This document shows, piece by piece, positions 8,532-17,740 of a DNA stretch of 64,000 bases. Each line of letters opens with the position of its first letter. The first letter of the stretch is position 1. The DNA comes from Streptomyces sp. SID12488 (lineage in GTDB: Bacteria > Actinomycetota > Actinomycetes > Streptomycetales > Streptomycetaceae), in contig NZ_JAAGLT010000006.1 of the NCBI RefSeq assembly GCF_010548275.1, positions 1 through 64,000 on the forward strand, given 5' to 3'. Under the pieces are notes generated by a model. That model had not been told where the DNA came from. It did not search any database and saw nothing but the letters and a program-made list of their open reading frames with translations. The translations under genes and the position numbers were made by a program.

Positions 8532-8581
8532 CAGCCGTCCGATAGCGCCGAGCCCTATGCCAACTCCCGCAACAGGGGCAC

Positions 8582-8710
8582 TCGGAACTGGACGAACCGC
8601 TACCGGCCGGGGCGGCCGGGGCCGAGCAGTTCACCTTCCTGGGACAGGGCCGGGGGTACGGGATCGCCCAGGAGGCGGCGCTGAAGGCACGCAAGGCGAG
8701 ACCTGGCGAC
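8582..8710 (+). pseudogene. Fragment of a SIS-domain sugar isomerase/aminotransferase-like gene
   Basis: A short in-frame stretch reads EQFTFLGQGRGYGIAQEAAL followed by KARKA. This matches the SIS-domain motif of AgaS/GlmS-type proteins (FLGxGxxxxxAxEAALK). No start, phosphosugar loop or C-terminal part is present. Together with the DeoR regulator and permease remnant it suggests that an amino-sugar uptake and catabolic locus once stood here. Confidence 0.5.
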
Positions 8711-9035
8711 CCTGCCGTCCGGCCCGAGATCGCCCCCACCGGTAGGCAGTTGGCGGCACTCGGCCGGGGCTCCCTGACCGGCCTCCACCGTCGCCTCGGC
8801 ACGTGGCCTCGACCCGGACAATCCGAGCCATCTGACCCGTTCCATGGTCCTCGCTCGAGGAAATTTACCCGTCCGTTACGAACGGCTTCCGGGCTCGCCG
8901 AGGCCTCTCAGCGGGACCGGGGACCGACCGCCACCAGGTACGAGAGCTGCTCCACGAGGACCCCCCTGCCCCTTGAGGAGCCGCATGTCCCGCCTGTTGA
9001 CAGGTGGCGGCATCCGCAAGAACATGAGCGAAATC
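8711..9035. other. 325-bp leader region before the glycosidase operon, no gene seen
   Basis: No recognisable coding sequence. The right part loses GC richness, as promoter regions do here. A small inverted repeat, AGCGA-AA-TCGCT, lies at 9027-9038 and runs into the larger palindrome described next. Confidence 0.35.
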
Positions 9036-9068
9036 GCTTGAATCTTGCATCTGCACGCAGAATCAAGC
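9036..9068. promoter_or_regulatory. Candidate operator of the glycosidase operon
   Basis: GCTTGAATCTTGC and GCAGAATCAAGC form an imperfect inverted repeat around eight bases, about 75 bp before the first start codon of the operon. Its AATCAAGC half-site resembles that near the DeoR gene (7226-7233). Control by that regulator is an inference. Confidence 0.45.
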
Positions 9069-9143
9069 AGACCGCATGTCATCGGAACCCCGTTTCACAG
9101 CTCCTGAGTCACCGTCACCGTCCTGTCCGACAGGAGGACACGA

Positions 9144-12100
9144 GTGCACGCCCGACTGAGCAGTCCCGGCGGTCTGTTAATCGCTGCCGCCCTGACCGGC
9201 GCCATGCTGATGGCGCCCGTCACCGGCACTGCCGCGGCAACGGCCGCCACCCGCCCCACCACCCACGTCGCCAAGGACGAGCCGAAGGTGGCCCGCAGCG
9301 CACACGGCGTCACGGTCTCCGTACCTGCCTCCTCCGACGCCCCCGGCTACACCCTCGACGTGGCCACCGCCGAACTCGCCCTGACCACACGCCGCGCCGG
9401 GAAAACCGTGCTCGCCACCGCCTCCGGCGACACCGGCGCCCTGCGCTTCACCGCGGCGGACGGCACCTGGCAGCACGCGACCGGAGTGACCGGCTGGACG
9501 TGGAAGGACGGCGTCCTGACCGTCACCGCCGACAGCACCCTCGACAGTGCCACGGTGGAGGCCCGGATCACCCCACGGGCCGACCGCTACCAGCTCGACT
9601 GGGACGTCCACGGCGGCACACCGAAGCAGCTGAGCCTCGCCTACGACCTGTCATCGGCGGGCCACTGGTACGGCCACGGCGAGGCGGAGACCCCGCAGGG
9701 CGGTCCCGGCGTCAACCAGCCCTGGCCGCTCGACGCCGGCGAGGTCGACCACAAGACCTTCGGCCCGGCGTCGTACAACATGATCGACCCGTTCTGGTAC
9801 ACCGCCAGGTCGACCGGTCTGCGCGTCGACACCGGCAACGTCATGGACGTGGCGCTCAACAAGGGCAAGGACGGTCTCGGCACCTTCACCATCGACTCGC
9901 CCGACACCTACAAAGCCACCGTGTTCGTCGAGTCGACGCCGCTGGCGGTCTACCGCGACTACACAGGCATCGTCGGCAAACCGCTTCAGAGCGACGCCCC
10001 GTACGAGCAGTTCGCCAAGCCGCTGTGGAACTCCTGGGCGCAGTTCTACACCAAGGTCGACCAGGAGAAGCTGCTCGACTACGCCACCGACCTCCACGAC
10101 AACGGTCTGGACGGGCACACCATCCAGCTCGACGACAAGTGGGAGTCGAACTACGGCAATCTGACCTGGGATCCCAAGACCTTCCCCGATCCCAAGGGCC
10201 TCTCCAAGAAGATCCACGACATGGGCTTCGACTTCGGTATCTGGGTCACCCTGTGGATCAACCTGGACTCCGACAACTACCAGTACGCGGTCGACCACGA
10301 CTATCTGCTCAAGGACGCCAAGGACACGAGCAAGCCGTGTGAAGTGACCTGGTGGAACGGCCAGGCCGGGATCATCGACCTGGCCAACTCCGACGCCAAG
10401 GCCTGGTACGAGGGCAACCTCAAGAAGCTGATGGACACGTACGACATCGACGGCCTGAAGTTCGACACCCGATTCTTCGACGAGAAGTGCGCCCCGCGCG
10501 AGGGCCACCAGGCCACGGACTACCAGAAGCTCGGCACCCAGCTCGCCGACGAGTTCGATCTCCAGGGCGCCGGCATCCGGGTGCACTGGAACCGGACGGC
10601 CCACGAGGCCGGTTTCGTCACCCGCCAGGTCGACAAGGGCACCGGCTGGGACTCCCTGCGCGCCTCCGCCACCCAGAACCTGGCCATCTCCACCATCGGC
10701 TACCCGTTCGTCGAGTCCGACATGATCGGCGGCTCCGGCGGCCAGCCGGCACCGTCGAAGGACGTACTGGTGCGGTGGGCGCAGTCCGCCTCGCTGATGC
10801 CGCTGATGTACGCCTCGACGTCGCCGGTCGGCACCTTCGACACCACCACCGGCCAGAAGGTGGACTACGACCAGGAGACGGTCGACCTCTACCGGCAGTC
10901 GATCAGGACGCACGAGAAGCTCGCCCCCTACATCTGGGACCAGGTGCAGAGCACCCTGAAGACCGGCGATCCGATCATGCGGCCACTGTTCTTCGACTTC
11001 CCGAAGGACGCGGCGAGTTACACGGTCACCGATGAGTGGATGCTCGGCCCGGCCGTACTGGCCGCGCCCAAGCTGAGCACCGGCGCCACCCGCTCCGTCC
11101 ATCTGCCGCCGGGCACCTGGTACGACGTCAACCAGGGCACGGTGATCCGCGGCCCCAGGACCCTCAAGGGGTACGCGGCGCCGCTCGGTGTCACCCCGGC
11201 CTTCGTGAACCTGAAGGCCAAGGGCGCGGGCAAGGCCGTCAAGGCGCTCAAGCGCGACGACGCTCCGGCCGCGTCCGTCCTGATCAGCCCGGACGCCCCG
11301 TCCACCGACTCCGGTACGCCGTTCGAGGTGACGACTGAGGTGACCAACTGGAGCACCCGGACCCTCAGGAACGCCAAGGCGGCACTGGACGTGCCCGACG
11401 GCTGGAGCGCCGAGGCGACGACCGGCCCGACCGCCGCGAAGTCCCTCAGGAACGGCGCCACCCTCACCACCACCTGGACGGTGACCCCGGCCGACGACGC
11501 CCGTTGGGGCAGCCACGACCTCACCGGCACCGCCACCTACAACGCGTACAACGGGTCACAGAAGGTGTCCGGCACCGTGCAGACGCAGGTGAAGGCCGCT
11601 CCGGGCAGTGTGCAGGAGCCCTACCTGACGGCCGACACCACCTCCGGGGGTGCCCAATACGCCCAAGGCGGCGACCAGTTCGCCATCTGGGCGGGTGGCC
11701 AGGACCTGTCCGGCTGGAAGGACGAGAAGGGTCTCGTCTACCGCGACGACGCAGCCGGGGAAACGGCCACCGTGCAGGCCCAGTTGGTCTCCCAGAGCAG
11801 CACCTCGCCGGTCGGCAAGGCAGGGATCGCCCTCGCCAACGACCTGACAGCGCCGGAGAAGGGCGGCTACGCGGTGCTGGTCATGACCCAGAGTTACGGC
11901 CTGGAGTTCATGACCGACAGCGACGGCGACGGCCGGCTCGACACCTGGGCGGGCGGTGGCTCCACCTACCACCCGGCGTATCTCAGGCTGACCCGGGACG
12001 GCGCCGCCTACACCGCGTACGCCAGCAGGGACGGCGAGACCTGGTCGCAGGTCGGCACCGCCCAGGTGCCGTCGGCCACCGGTACCGGCGACGCCGGGAT

Positions 12101-12179
12101 GGTCGCCAGCGCGGCCAACGTGAACTACCCCGGCGAGAACATCGAAGCCGTCTTCAGCGGATTCTCCGTCACCTCCTGA
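9144..12179 (+). CDS. Secreted GH31 alpha-glycosidase with NEW3 and tail module
   Basis: 1011 aa, GTG start with AGGAGG about 7 bases upstream. A Sec signal peptide (1-33) contains a TTA leucine at codon 12. A GH31 N-terminal beta domain and TIM barrel span about residues 40-690. Candidate nucleophile is Asp441 in DGLKFDT and acid/base Asp526 in VESDMIGGSGG, with substrate-pocket LDDKW near 330. A NEW3 domain (705-820) is followed by the ~190-residue tail module (825-1010) with its DSDGDGRLD loop. GH31 enzymes cleave terminal alpha-Glc, alpha-Gal, alpha-Xyl or alpha-GalNAc. The neighbours (fucosidase, GH35, GH89, GH123-like) make alpha-Gal or alpha-GalNAc more likely, but specificity is not readable. 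It is the first gene of the operon. Confidence 0.88.
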   Translation: MHARLSSPGGLLIAAALTGAMLMAPVTGTAAATAATRPTTHVAKDEPKVARSAHGVTVSVPASSDAPGYTLDVATAELALTTRRAGKTVLATASGDTGALRFTAADGTWQHATGVTGWTWKDGVLTVTADSTLDSATVEARITPRADRYQLDWDVHGGTPKQLSLAYDLSSAGHWYGHGEAETPQGGPGVNQPWPLDAGEVDHKTFGPASYNMIDPFWYTARSTGLRVDTGNVMDVALNKGKDGLGTFTIDSPDTYKATVFVESTPLAVYRDYTGIVGKPLQSDAPYEQFAKPLWNSWAQFYTKVDQEKLLDYATDLHDNGLDGHTIQLDDKWESNYGNLTWDPKTFPDPKGLSKKIHDMGFDFGIWVTLWINLDSDNYQYAVDHDYLLKDAKDTSKPCEVTWWNGQAGIIDLANSDAKAWYEGNLKKLMDTYDIDGLKFDTRFFDEKCAPREGHQATDYQKLGTQLADEFDLQGAGIRVHWNRTAHEAGFVTRQVDKGTGWDSLRASATQNLAISTIGYPFVESDMIGGSGGQPAPSKDVLVRWAQSASLMPLMYASTSPVGTFDTTTGQKVDYDQETVDLYRQSIRTHEKLAPYIWDQVQSTLKTGDPIMRPLFFDFPKDAASYTVTDEWMLGPAVLAAPKLSTGATRSVHLPPGTWYDVNQGTVIRGPRTLKGYAAPLGVTPAFVNLKAKGAGKAVKALKRDDAPAASVLISPDAPSTDSGTPFEVTTEVTNWSTRTLRNAKAALDVPDGWSAEATTGPTAAKSLRNGATLTTTWTVTPADDARWGSHDLTGTATYNAYNGSQKVSGTVQTQVKAAPGSVQEPYLTADTTSGGAQYAQGGDQFAIWAGGQDLSGWKDEKGLVYRDDAAGETATVQAQLVSQSSTSPVGKAGIALANDLTAPEKGGYAVLVMTQSYGLEFMTDSDGDGRLDTWAGGGSTYHPAYLRLTRDGAAYTAYASRDGETWSQVGTAQVPSATGTGDAGMVASAANVNYPGENIEAVFSGFSVTS

Positions 12180-12221
12180 CACCGCAGGCGCCACTGATCC
12201 CCAAGAGAGGGACCCAGCCCC

Positions 12222-14090
12222 ATGGCACGTACGTCCTCAGCTGTCGCCGGCTTCGTCGCGGGCGTGGTCGTGGCCGCGAGCACCACCGCGATCGCCGTCA
12301 CCGGTACGACGACCACCGGCACCGACCTCAACTCCAAGGCCACCACCACCTGGTTGACCGTCAAGGTCGCCGACGCCATGGGTTCCAGGGACACCATCAC
12401 CTGGGTTCCCACCGGTTCCTTCGCCGGCTCCGCGGAGGAGCGGGTCCCGCGCTACCCGATGACCGCCATCCAGGGCAAGGACACCAAGGAACTGAGGCTC
12501 TCCGCCGTCCGCAACGAGCAGGTCTCGGCGCAGCTGGCGATCGCCTCGGGCCGGAACCTCGACGACGTCGAGGCCGTGGTCGGCGACCTCACCGGGCCCG
12601 GCGGCGCGAAGTTGTCCGGTGCCGACGCCCAGGTCCGGTTCGTCAGTTACGTGCCGGTGCAGCGTTCCAAGAGCGAGGTCGACTGGTCCGCGACCATCGA
12701 CCAGGTCAGCTCCGCCAAGGAGGTGTCCGGCGACCGAAATCCCGACGTGGTCGGCGACGCGCTCGAGGAGCGGGACTCCGTGGACGTACCCGCGTACGCC
12801 GCGCAGCCGCTGTGGTTCACCTTCCACATCCCCGAGAAGGCCAGGCCTGGCACCTACACAGGCACGGTGAAGGTCAACGCCGACGGGCGCACCCAGGCCG
12901 GCTATCCGCTGACCATCGAGGTGGCGGACGCGAGGGTGCCCGACCCCGAGGACTACGACTTCTTCCTCGACGTGTGGGCCCAGCCGGAGACGATCGCCAA
13001 GAACCACGGCGTCAGGCTCTGGTCCGACCAGCACTGGAAGCTGATCGAGAAGTACAACCGCGACCTGGCCTCGCGCGGCCAGAAGGTCATCAACACCACC
13101 ATCGTCGACAACCCGTGGCATCACCAGTGGTCGCTCGGCACCCGGGAGTCCCAGACCGCCACGCCGTACACCAGCATGGTGGGCTGGAAGTGGAACGGAA
13201 AGTCGTTCGTCTTCGACTTCGGCCGCCTGGACAAGTACGTCCAGACCGCCAGACGTTCCGGTCTCGGGCCCGACATCGGCGCCTTCTCCATGCTGGCGTT
13301 CCAGGACCAGGAGCACCTCACCTACACCGACACCAGCACCGGCAGGACCGTCTACGAGAACGTCGATCTGGGCGGCAGCCGCTGGCGGGAGGCCTGGGGA
13401 GCGTTTCTGCCCGCCTTCGAGAAGCACCTGAAGGCGAAGGGCTGGCTGGAGGACACCTGGTTGTCCTTCGACGAGCGTCCCGTCAACACCATGACGGTCG
13501 TCAAGAACTTCGTCCACGAGGTCGCGCCGGTCTTCGACGACCGTATCTCCGTGGCGGGTTCGATCAGCACCGAGGGCGTCGCGTCCAACCTGTCCGTCGA
13601 CTGGGGCGGCATCGACGCGATGACGAAGGAGAAGGTGGCCGAGCGGCGCAAGGCCGGAAAGATCACGACCTTCTACGTGTACGGGGCGCCGGCCCACCCC
13701 AACACCCTGTCGTTCTCTCCCGCCGTCGAGTCGCGGATGCTGCCGTGGATCTCCGCCCAGCGGAATCTGGACGGCTTCCTGCGCTGGTCGTACAACAGCT
13801 GGACCAGCGACCCCTTCAAGCAGCCGGTGCACATCTTCACGCAAGGCGACGAGTACCTGGTCTACCCGGGCAAGGACGGCCCGATGTCCAGCATCCGCTG
13901 GGAGCAGCTGAAGGAGGGCATCGAGGACTACGAACTCATCACCGAACTGCGGAAGAAGGACGGCGGCACCGACAGCGCCGCACTGACCGAGGCCCTCACC
14001 ACCGCGACGCGGAACGTCGACGGCCGGACGAAGGACGTGGGCGACATCGAGACCGCGCGCGCGGCGGTCGTGAAGGGGCTGACGTCATGA
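12222..14090 (+). CDS. Exported DUF4091 / GH123-like glycoside hydrolase
   Basis: 622 aa. It has an N-terminal signal or signal-anchor (VAGFVAGVVVAASTTAIAV), a beta-sandwich N domain (about 75-235), then a TIM-barrel-like domain. An adjacent Asp417-Glu418 pair in LSFDERPVN matches the DE pair used by GH123 beta-N-acetylgalactosaminidases in substrate-assisted catalysis. The C-terminal DUF4091 signature follows (DEYLVYPGKDGP, SIRWEQLKEGIEDYEL). The likely reaction is release of terminal beta-GalNAc or another beta-HexNAc. It lies 42 bp after the GH31 gene and overlaps the next gene by ATGA, so it is translationally coupled to the GH35. The GH123 activity is inferred from the motif and context. 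Confidence 0.75.
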   Translation: MARTSSAVAGFVAGVVVAASTTAIAVTGTTTTGTDLNSKATTTWLTVKVADAMGSRDTITWVPTGSFAGSAEERVPRYPMTAIQGKDTKELRLSAVRNEQVSAQLAIASGRNLDDVEAVVGDLTGPGGAKLSGADAQVRFVSYVPVQRSKSEVDWSATIDQVSSAKEVSGDRNPDVVGDALEERDSVDVPAYAAQPLWFTFHIPEKARPGTYTGTVKVNADGRTQAGYPLTIEVADARVPDPEDYDFFLDVWAQPETIAKNHGVRLWSDQHWKLIEKYNRDLASRGQKVINTTIVDNPWHHQWSLGTRESQTATPYTSMVGWKWNGKSFVFDFGRLDKYVQTARRSGLGPDIGAFSMLAFQDQEHLTYTDTSTGRTVYENVDLGGSRWREAWGAFLPAFEKHLKAKGWLEDTWLSFDERPVNTMTVVKNFVHEVAPVFDDRISVAGSISTEGVASNLSVDWGGIDAMTKEKVAERRKAGKITTFYVYGAPAHPNTLSFSPAVESRMLPWISAQRNLDGFLRWSYNSWTSDPFKQPVHIFTQGDEYLVYPGKDGPMSSIRWEQLKEGIEDYELITELRKKDGGTDSAALTEALTTATRNVDGRTKDVGDIETARAAVVKGLTS

Positions 14091-17000
14091 AGGTGAGGTG
14101 GAAGTCCCTGCTGCTCGCCACGGCCCTGACTGTCATGCCCCTGACCAGCATGCATGCCGTCGCGGCACCGGTCCACGCGGAGCCCATCGGCGCCCCGCAC
14201 ACCGTCACCTACGACCAGTACTCCGTGCAGGTCGACGGCAGGCCCCTCTACCTGTGGGGCGCCGAGTTCCACTACTTCCGGCTGCCCAGCCCCGACGCGT
14301 GGCGCGACATACTCCAGAAGATCAAGGCGGGCGGATTCAACGCGGTCTCGCTCTACTTCGACTGGGGCTACCACTCCCCCAAACCCGGCTCGTACGACTT
14401 CTCCGGTATCCGCGATGTGGAGCGGCTGCTCGACGAGGCCGAGCGCGCGGGCCTGTATGTGATCGCCCGCCCGGGCCCGTACATCAACGCGGAGGTCTCC
14501 GGCGGCGGCATGCCCGCCTGGCGGTCGACACAGGCCGGTGTGAACCGCACCTCCGAGCCGGAGTACATGCAGGCGGCCCGGGAGTGGATGAGCCGGATCA
14601 ACCCGATCATCGCACGCCACCAACTCACGCGCGGCACAGGCAATGTGATCCTCTATCAGGTCGAGAACGAGTACCAGGGTGGCCGGCACGACGCCGACTA
14701 CATGCAGACCCTCATCGACTGGGCGAAGGAAGACGGCATCGACGTGCCGACCTTCGTCAACGACGGCGGTGCCAACAAGAACTGGGTGAGCGGCAAGGGC
14801 GCCCCCGACATCTACGGCTTCGACGCCTACCCGCAGGGCTTCGACTGCAAGGACCCCGACGTCTGGAAAAACCTGCCGGACTATTCATACGTCAACGACT
14901 GGAAGCCCGAGTCCCCGCTGCTCATCCCGGAGGCACAGGGCGGCGCCTTCGACCCCTGGGGCGGCACCGGCTACCAGGACTGCGCGAAACTCACCGGTAC
15001 CGACTTCACCCGGGTGTTCAGCAAGATGAACATCGCCGCCGGGGTCAGCGGCCAGTCCTTCTACATGACGTACGGGGGCACCAACTGGGGCTGGCTCGCC
15101 GACCCCAACGCGGTCTACACGTCGTACGACTACGGCGCCCCGATCAACGAGTCCCGCCAACTGACCGACAAGTACCAGGAGTTCAAGCGCCTCGGGTACA
15201 TGGTCAACTCGGTGACCTCGCTCGCGCGCACCGACAAGGCCCAGGCGCCGACCTCGTCCGACGACGCCCTGCGCATCGACCGGCGCGTCAACCCCGACGA
15301 CGGCACCCAGTTCTTCACCGTCCGGCATGCCGACACCCGGGTGAAGGACAAGGACGAGACCACGCTGTCGCTGAAGGGCGCGGACGGTGACTATCCGCGT
15401 GTGCCGCAGCAGGGGGCCATCACCGTGGACGGCCGGGACGCCAAACTCCTCGTGGCCGGTTACGACTTGAGCGAGGACCAGCGACTCGTCTACTCCACCT
15501 CGGAGATCATGACGCACGCCCGCATCGGCGACCGGGACGTGGCGCTGCTCTACGGGCGGGCGGGCGAGGCCGGGGAGACCGTGTTGCGCTACGCCGAGCG
15601 GCCCGAAGTCACCGTCCTGGACGGTGATGTCACCACCACCTGGGACGCCGAACGCGGCGACCTGCGCCTGAACTACACGCACAAGGGCCTGGCCCGGGTA
15701 CTGGTGAACGGCCTGGAGCTGCTGATCGCGGACACCGCCGAGACCGCCCACTGGTGGCGGCAGGACACCGCCGGGGGCCCGGTCCTCGTACGCGGCCCGT
15801 CCCTCGTCCGTACGGCCGAACTGGCGCACGGCACCCTGAAGTTGACCGGCGACTCCACCAAGGCCGAGAAGATCGAGGTCATCGCGGTCGCCAGGAGGGT
15901 GACCTGGAACGGCAGCAAGGTCGCCGTCACCCAGGTTCCGCGTCCGGTCCGGCTGCCCGCGCTGACGACGTGGAGGTACAAGGAGGAGGCCCCGGAGTCC
16001 GCCCCCGGCTTCGACGACTCCGCCTGGACCACCGCCGACCACCTCACCGCCGCCAACCCGGATCTGGCGGGGTCGTTGCCCGTCCTGGCGATGGACGAGT
16101 ACGGCTACCACCACGGCAACGTCTGGTACCGGGGCCGGTTCAGGACGACCGGCCGCGCGACCGCGCTCGCACTCGACGCCAGGACGGGTGCGACCGGCCG
16201 GTACGCGGTCTGGCTGGGCGGCCACTATCTGGGCAGCTCCGGCAACGGCGCGCACACCTTCGACATCCCGGCGGACACGCTGAAGGCCGCCGGATCCGGC
16301 GGGGGCAACGTCCTGTCCGTCCTCGTGGAGAACGCCGGTCACAACGAGGAATGGGGCCACGACTACTCCAAGGAGCCGCGCGGTCTGCTCGGCGCCGAGG
16401 TAATCGGCGGGGCCTCCACCCTCACCTGGAAGATCCAGGGCAACCGCGGCGGCGAGAACCCGGTCGACACCGCCCGCGGCCCGTACAACAACGGCGGGCT
16501 GTACGGGGAGCGGGCCGGCTGGTCGCTGCCGGGATACTCCGACGGCAGCTGGAAATCCACCTCCCTGTCCCGGCAGACCGGGAAGAGCGGGCCCGGCGTG
16601 CGCTGGTACCGCACCTCCGCCCGGCTGGACCTGCCGAAAGGCCAGGACACGGCGATTGCGCTCGACCTGGCTGAAGCCGCGGGCGGCAGCACCGGCTACC
16701 GCGCCCAGATCTTCGTCAACGGCTGGCTGATCGGCCGCTGTCTGCCGGACACCGGACCCCAGACACGATTCGTCGTCCCCAAGGGGATCCTGCGCGAGCA
16801 GGGCAGCAACACCGTCGCCCTGGCGGTGTGGTCCACCGAGGCCGGTGCGGGCCCGGGGTCGGTGAAACTCGTCGACGTCGGCGCCTCGGCGGGCGGGATC
16901 AAGGTCGGTACGGTGGCCGCGCCGTCGTACGACGCCAAGACGTACGCCATGACGGCCTCCGGCGCCCGTGTCGAGGTCGAAGCCGAACCGTTCCTGAGCA

Positions 17001-17740
17001 CCTCCACCGCCGCCACGGTCCCCGTCACGCTCAGTGTGCCGAAGGACGCGCCGACCGCCCGGAACGCCGAGCTGGCGCTCACGGTCCCGGACGGCTGGAC
17101 CGCGACCACCGACGACCGTATCCGTTTCGACCGGGTCCGGCCGGGCGGCAGGGTGACCGCCGTCTACACCGTCACCCCGCCCGGCGAGCCGGTTCACTAC
17201 GCCGTGCTGTCCGCGACCGCCAAGCTCACCCAGTCCGGCCGTCCGGGCACCGTCACCGGGATACGGGCCGTGCAGGTACCACCGCCGGGACTGTCCACCG
17301 ACGCCTTCCTCAGCGACCTGACCCTGGTCAAGGCGGTCAACGGCTGGGGGCCGGCGGAGAGGGACACCTCCAACGGGGAGTCCGCGGCCGGCGACGGGCG
17401 CCCCCTGAGCATCGGCGGGGTTACGTACACCAAGGGCCTCGGCGTCCACGCGAACAGCCAGGTCCGGGTCTATCTCGGCGGCGGCTGCACCCGCTTCACC
17501 GCGACCGCCGGGCTGGACGACGAGGTCGGCGACAGCGGCAGTGTCTCCTTCCAGGTGATCGCCGACGGCCGCTCCCTCACCACAACACCGGTGGTGCGCG
17601 GCTCCGACGGCGGCACCCGCATCGACGTGGACGTGACCCGCGCACGCTGGCTCGACCTGCTGGTCGACGGGGACGGCGACGTCTCCTCGGACCACGCCGA
17701 CTGGGCCGGCGCCAAGTTGAGCTGCACGGGCGGTGCCTGA
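14087..17740 (+). CDS. Secreted GH35 beta-galactosidase with NEW3 and NPCBM domains
   Basis: 1217 aa. A signal peptide (1-31) is followed by a GH35 TIM barrel (about 40-370) with acid/base Glu195 in VENEYQ and candidate nucleophile Glu282 in IPEAQGG. GAEFHYFRLP and RPGPYINAE are typical GH35 motifs. Jelly-roll beta domains run to about 940, then NEW3 (about 970-1065), then a C-terminal NPCBM domain (1075-1217; GVTYTKGLGVHANSQV), a module associated with galactose binding. It should remove terminal beta-galactose outside the cell. The start overlaps the preceding stop (ATGA) and its stop overlaps the next start (TGATG). Open frame continues in phase far upstream but lacks homology there. Confidence 0.92.
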   Translation: MKVRWKSLLLATALTVMPLTSMHAVAAPVHAEPIGAPHTVTYDQYSVQVDGRPLYLWGAEFHYFRLPSPDAWRDILQKIKAGGFNAVSLYFDWGYHSPKPGSYDFSGIRDVERLLDEAERAGLYVIARPGPYINAEVSGGGMPAWRSTQAGVNRTSEPEYMQAAREWMSRINPIIARHQLTRGTGNVILYQVENEYQGGRHDADYMQTLIDWAKEDGIDVPTFVNDGGANKNWVSGKGAPDIYGFDAYPQGFDCKDPDVWKNLPDYSYVNDWKPESPLLIPEAQGGAFDPWGGTGYQDCAKLTGTDFTRVFSKMNIAAGVSGQSFYMTYGGTNWGWLADPNAVYTSYDYGAPINESRQLTDKYQEFKRLGYMVNSVTSLARTDKAQAPTSSDDALRIDRRVNPDDGTQFFTVRHADTRVKDKDETTLSLKGADGDYPRVPQQGAITVDGRDAKLLVAGYDLSEDQRLVYSTSEIMTHARIGDRDVALLYGRAGEAGETVLRYAERPEVTVLDGDVTTTWDAERGDLRLNYTHKGLARVLVNGLELLIADTAETAHWWRQDTAGGPVLVRGPSLVRTAELAHGTLKLTGDSTKAEKIEVIAVARRVTWNGSKVAVTQVPRPVRLPALTTWRYKEEAPESAPGFDDSAWTTADHLTAANPDLAGSLPVLAMDEYGYHHGNVWYRGRFRTTGRATALALDARTGATGRYAVWLGGHYLGSSGNGAHTFDIPADTLKAAGSGGGNVLSVLVENAGHNEEWGHDYSKEPRGLLGAEVIGGASTLTWKIQGNRGGENPVDTARGPYNNGGLYGERAGWSLPGYSDGSWKSTSLSRQTGKSGPGVRWYRTSARLDLPKGQDTAIALDLAEAAGGSTGYRAQIFVNGWLIGRCLPDTGPQTRFVVPKGILREQGSNTVALAVWSTEAGAGPGSVKLVDVGASAGGIKVGTVAAPSYDAKTYAMTASGARVEVEAEPFLSTSTAATVPVTLSVPKDAPTARNAELALTVPDGWTATTDDRIRFDRVRPGGRVTAVYTVTPPGEPVHYAVLSATAKLTQSGRPGTVTGIRAVQVPPPGLSTDAFLSDLTLVKAVNGWGPAERDTSNGESAAGDGRPLSIGGVTYTKGLGVHANSQVRVYLGGGCTRFTATAGLDDEVGDSGSVSFQVIADGRSLTTTPVVRGSDGGTRIDVDVTRARWLDLLVDGDGDVSSDHADWAGAKLSCTGGA

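Noticed and set aside
11504..14086. Very long open frame running in phase upstream of the GH35 gene, which could suggest a 2078-residue protein
   Set aside because: The upstream part is a shadow frame of the GH31 and DUF4091 genes, Arg/Pro-rich with no domain. The GH35 signal peptide starts at 14087.
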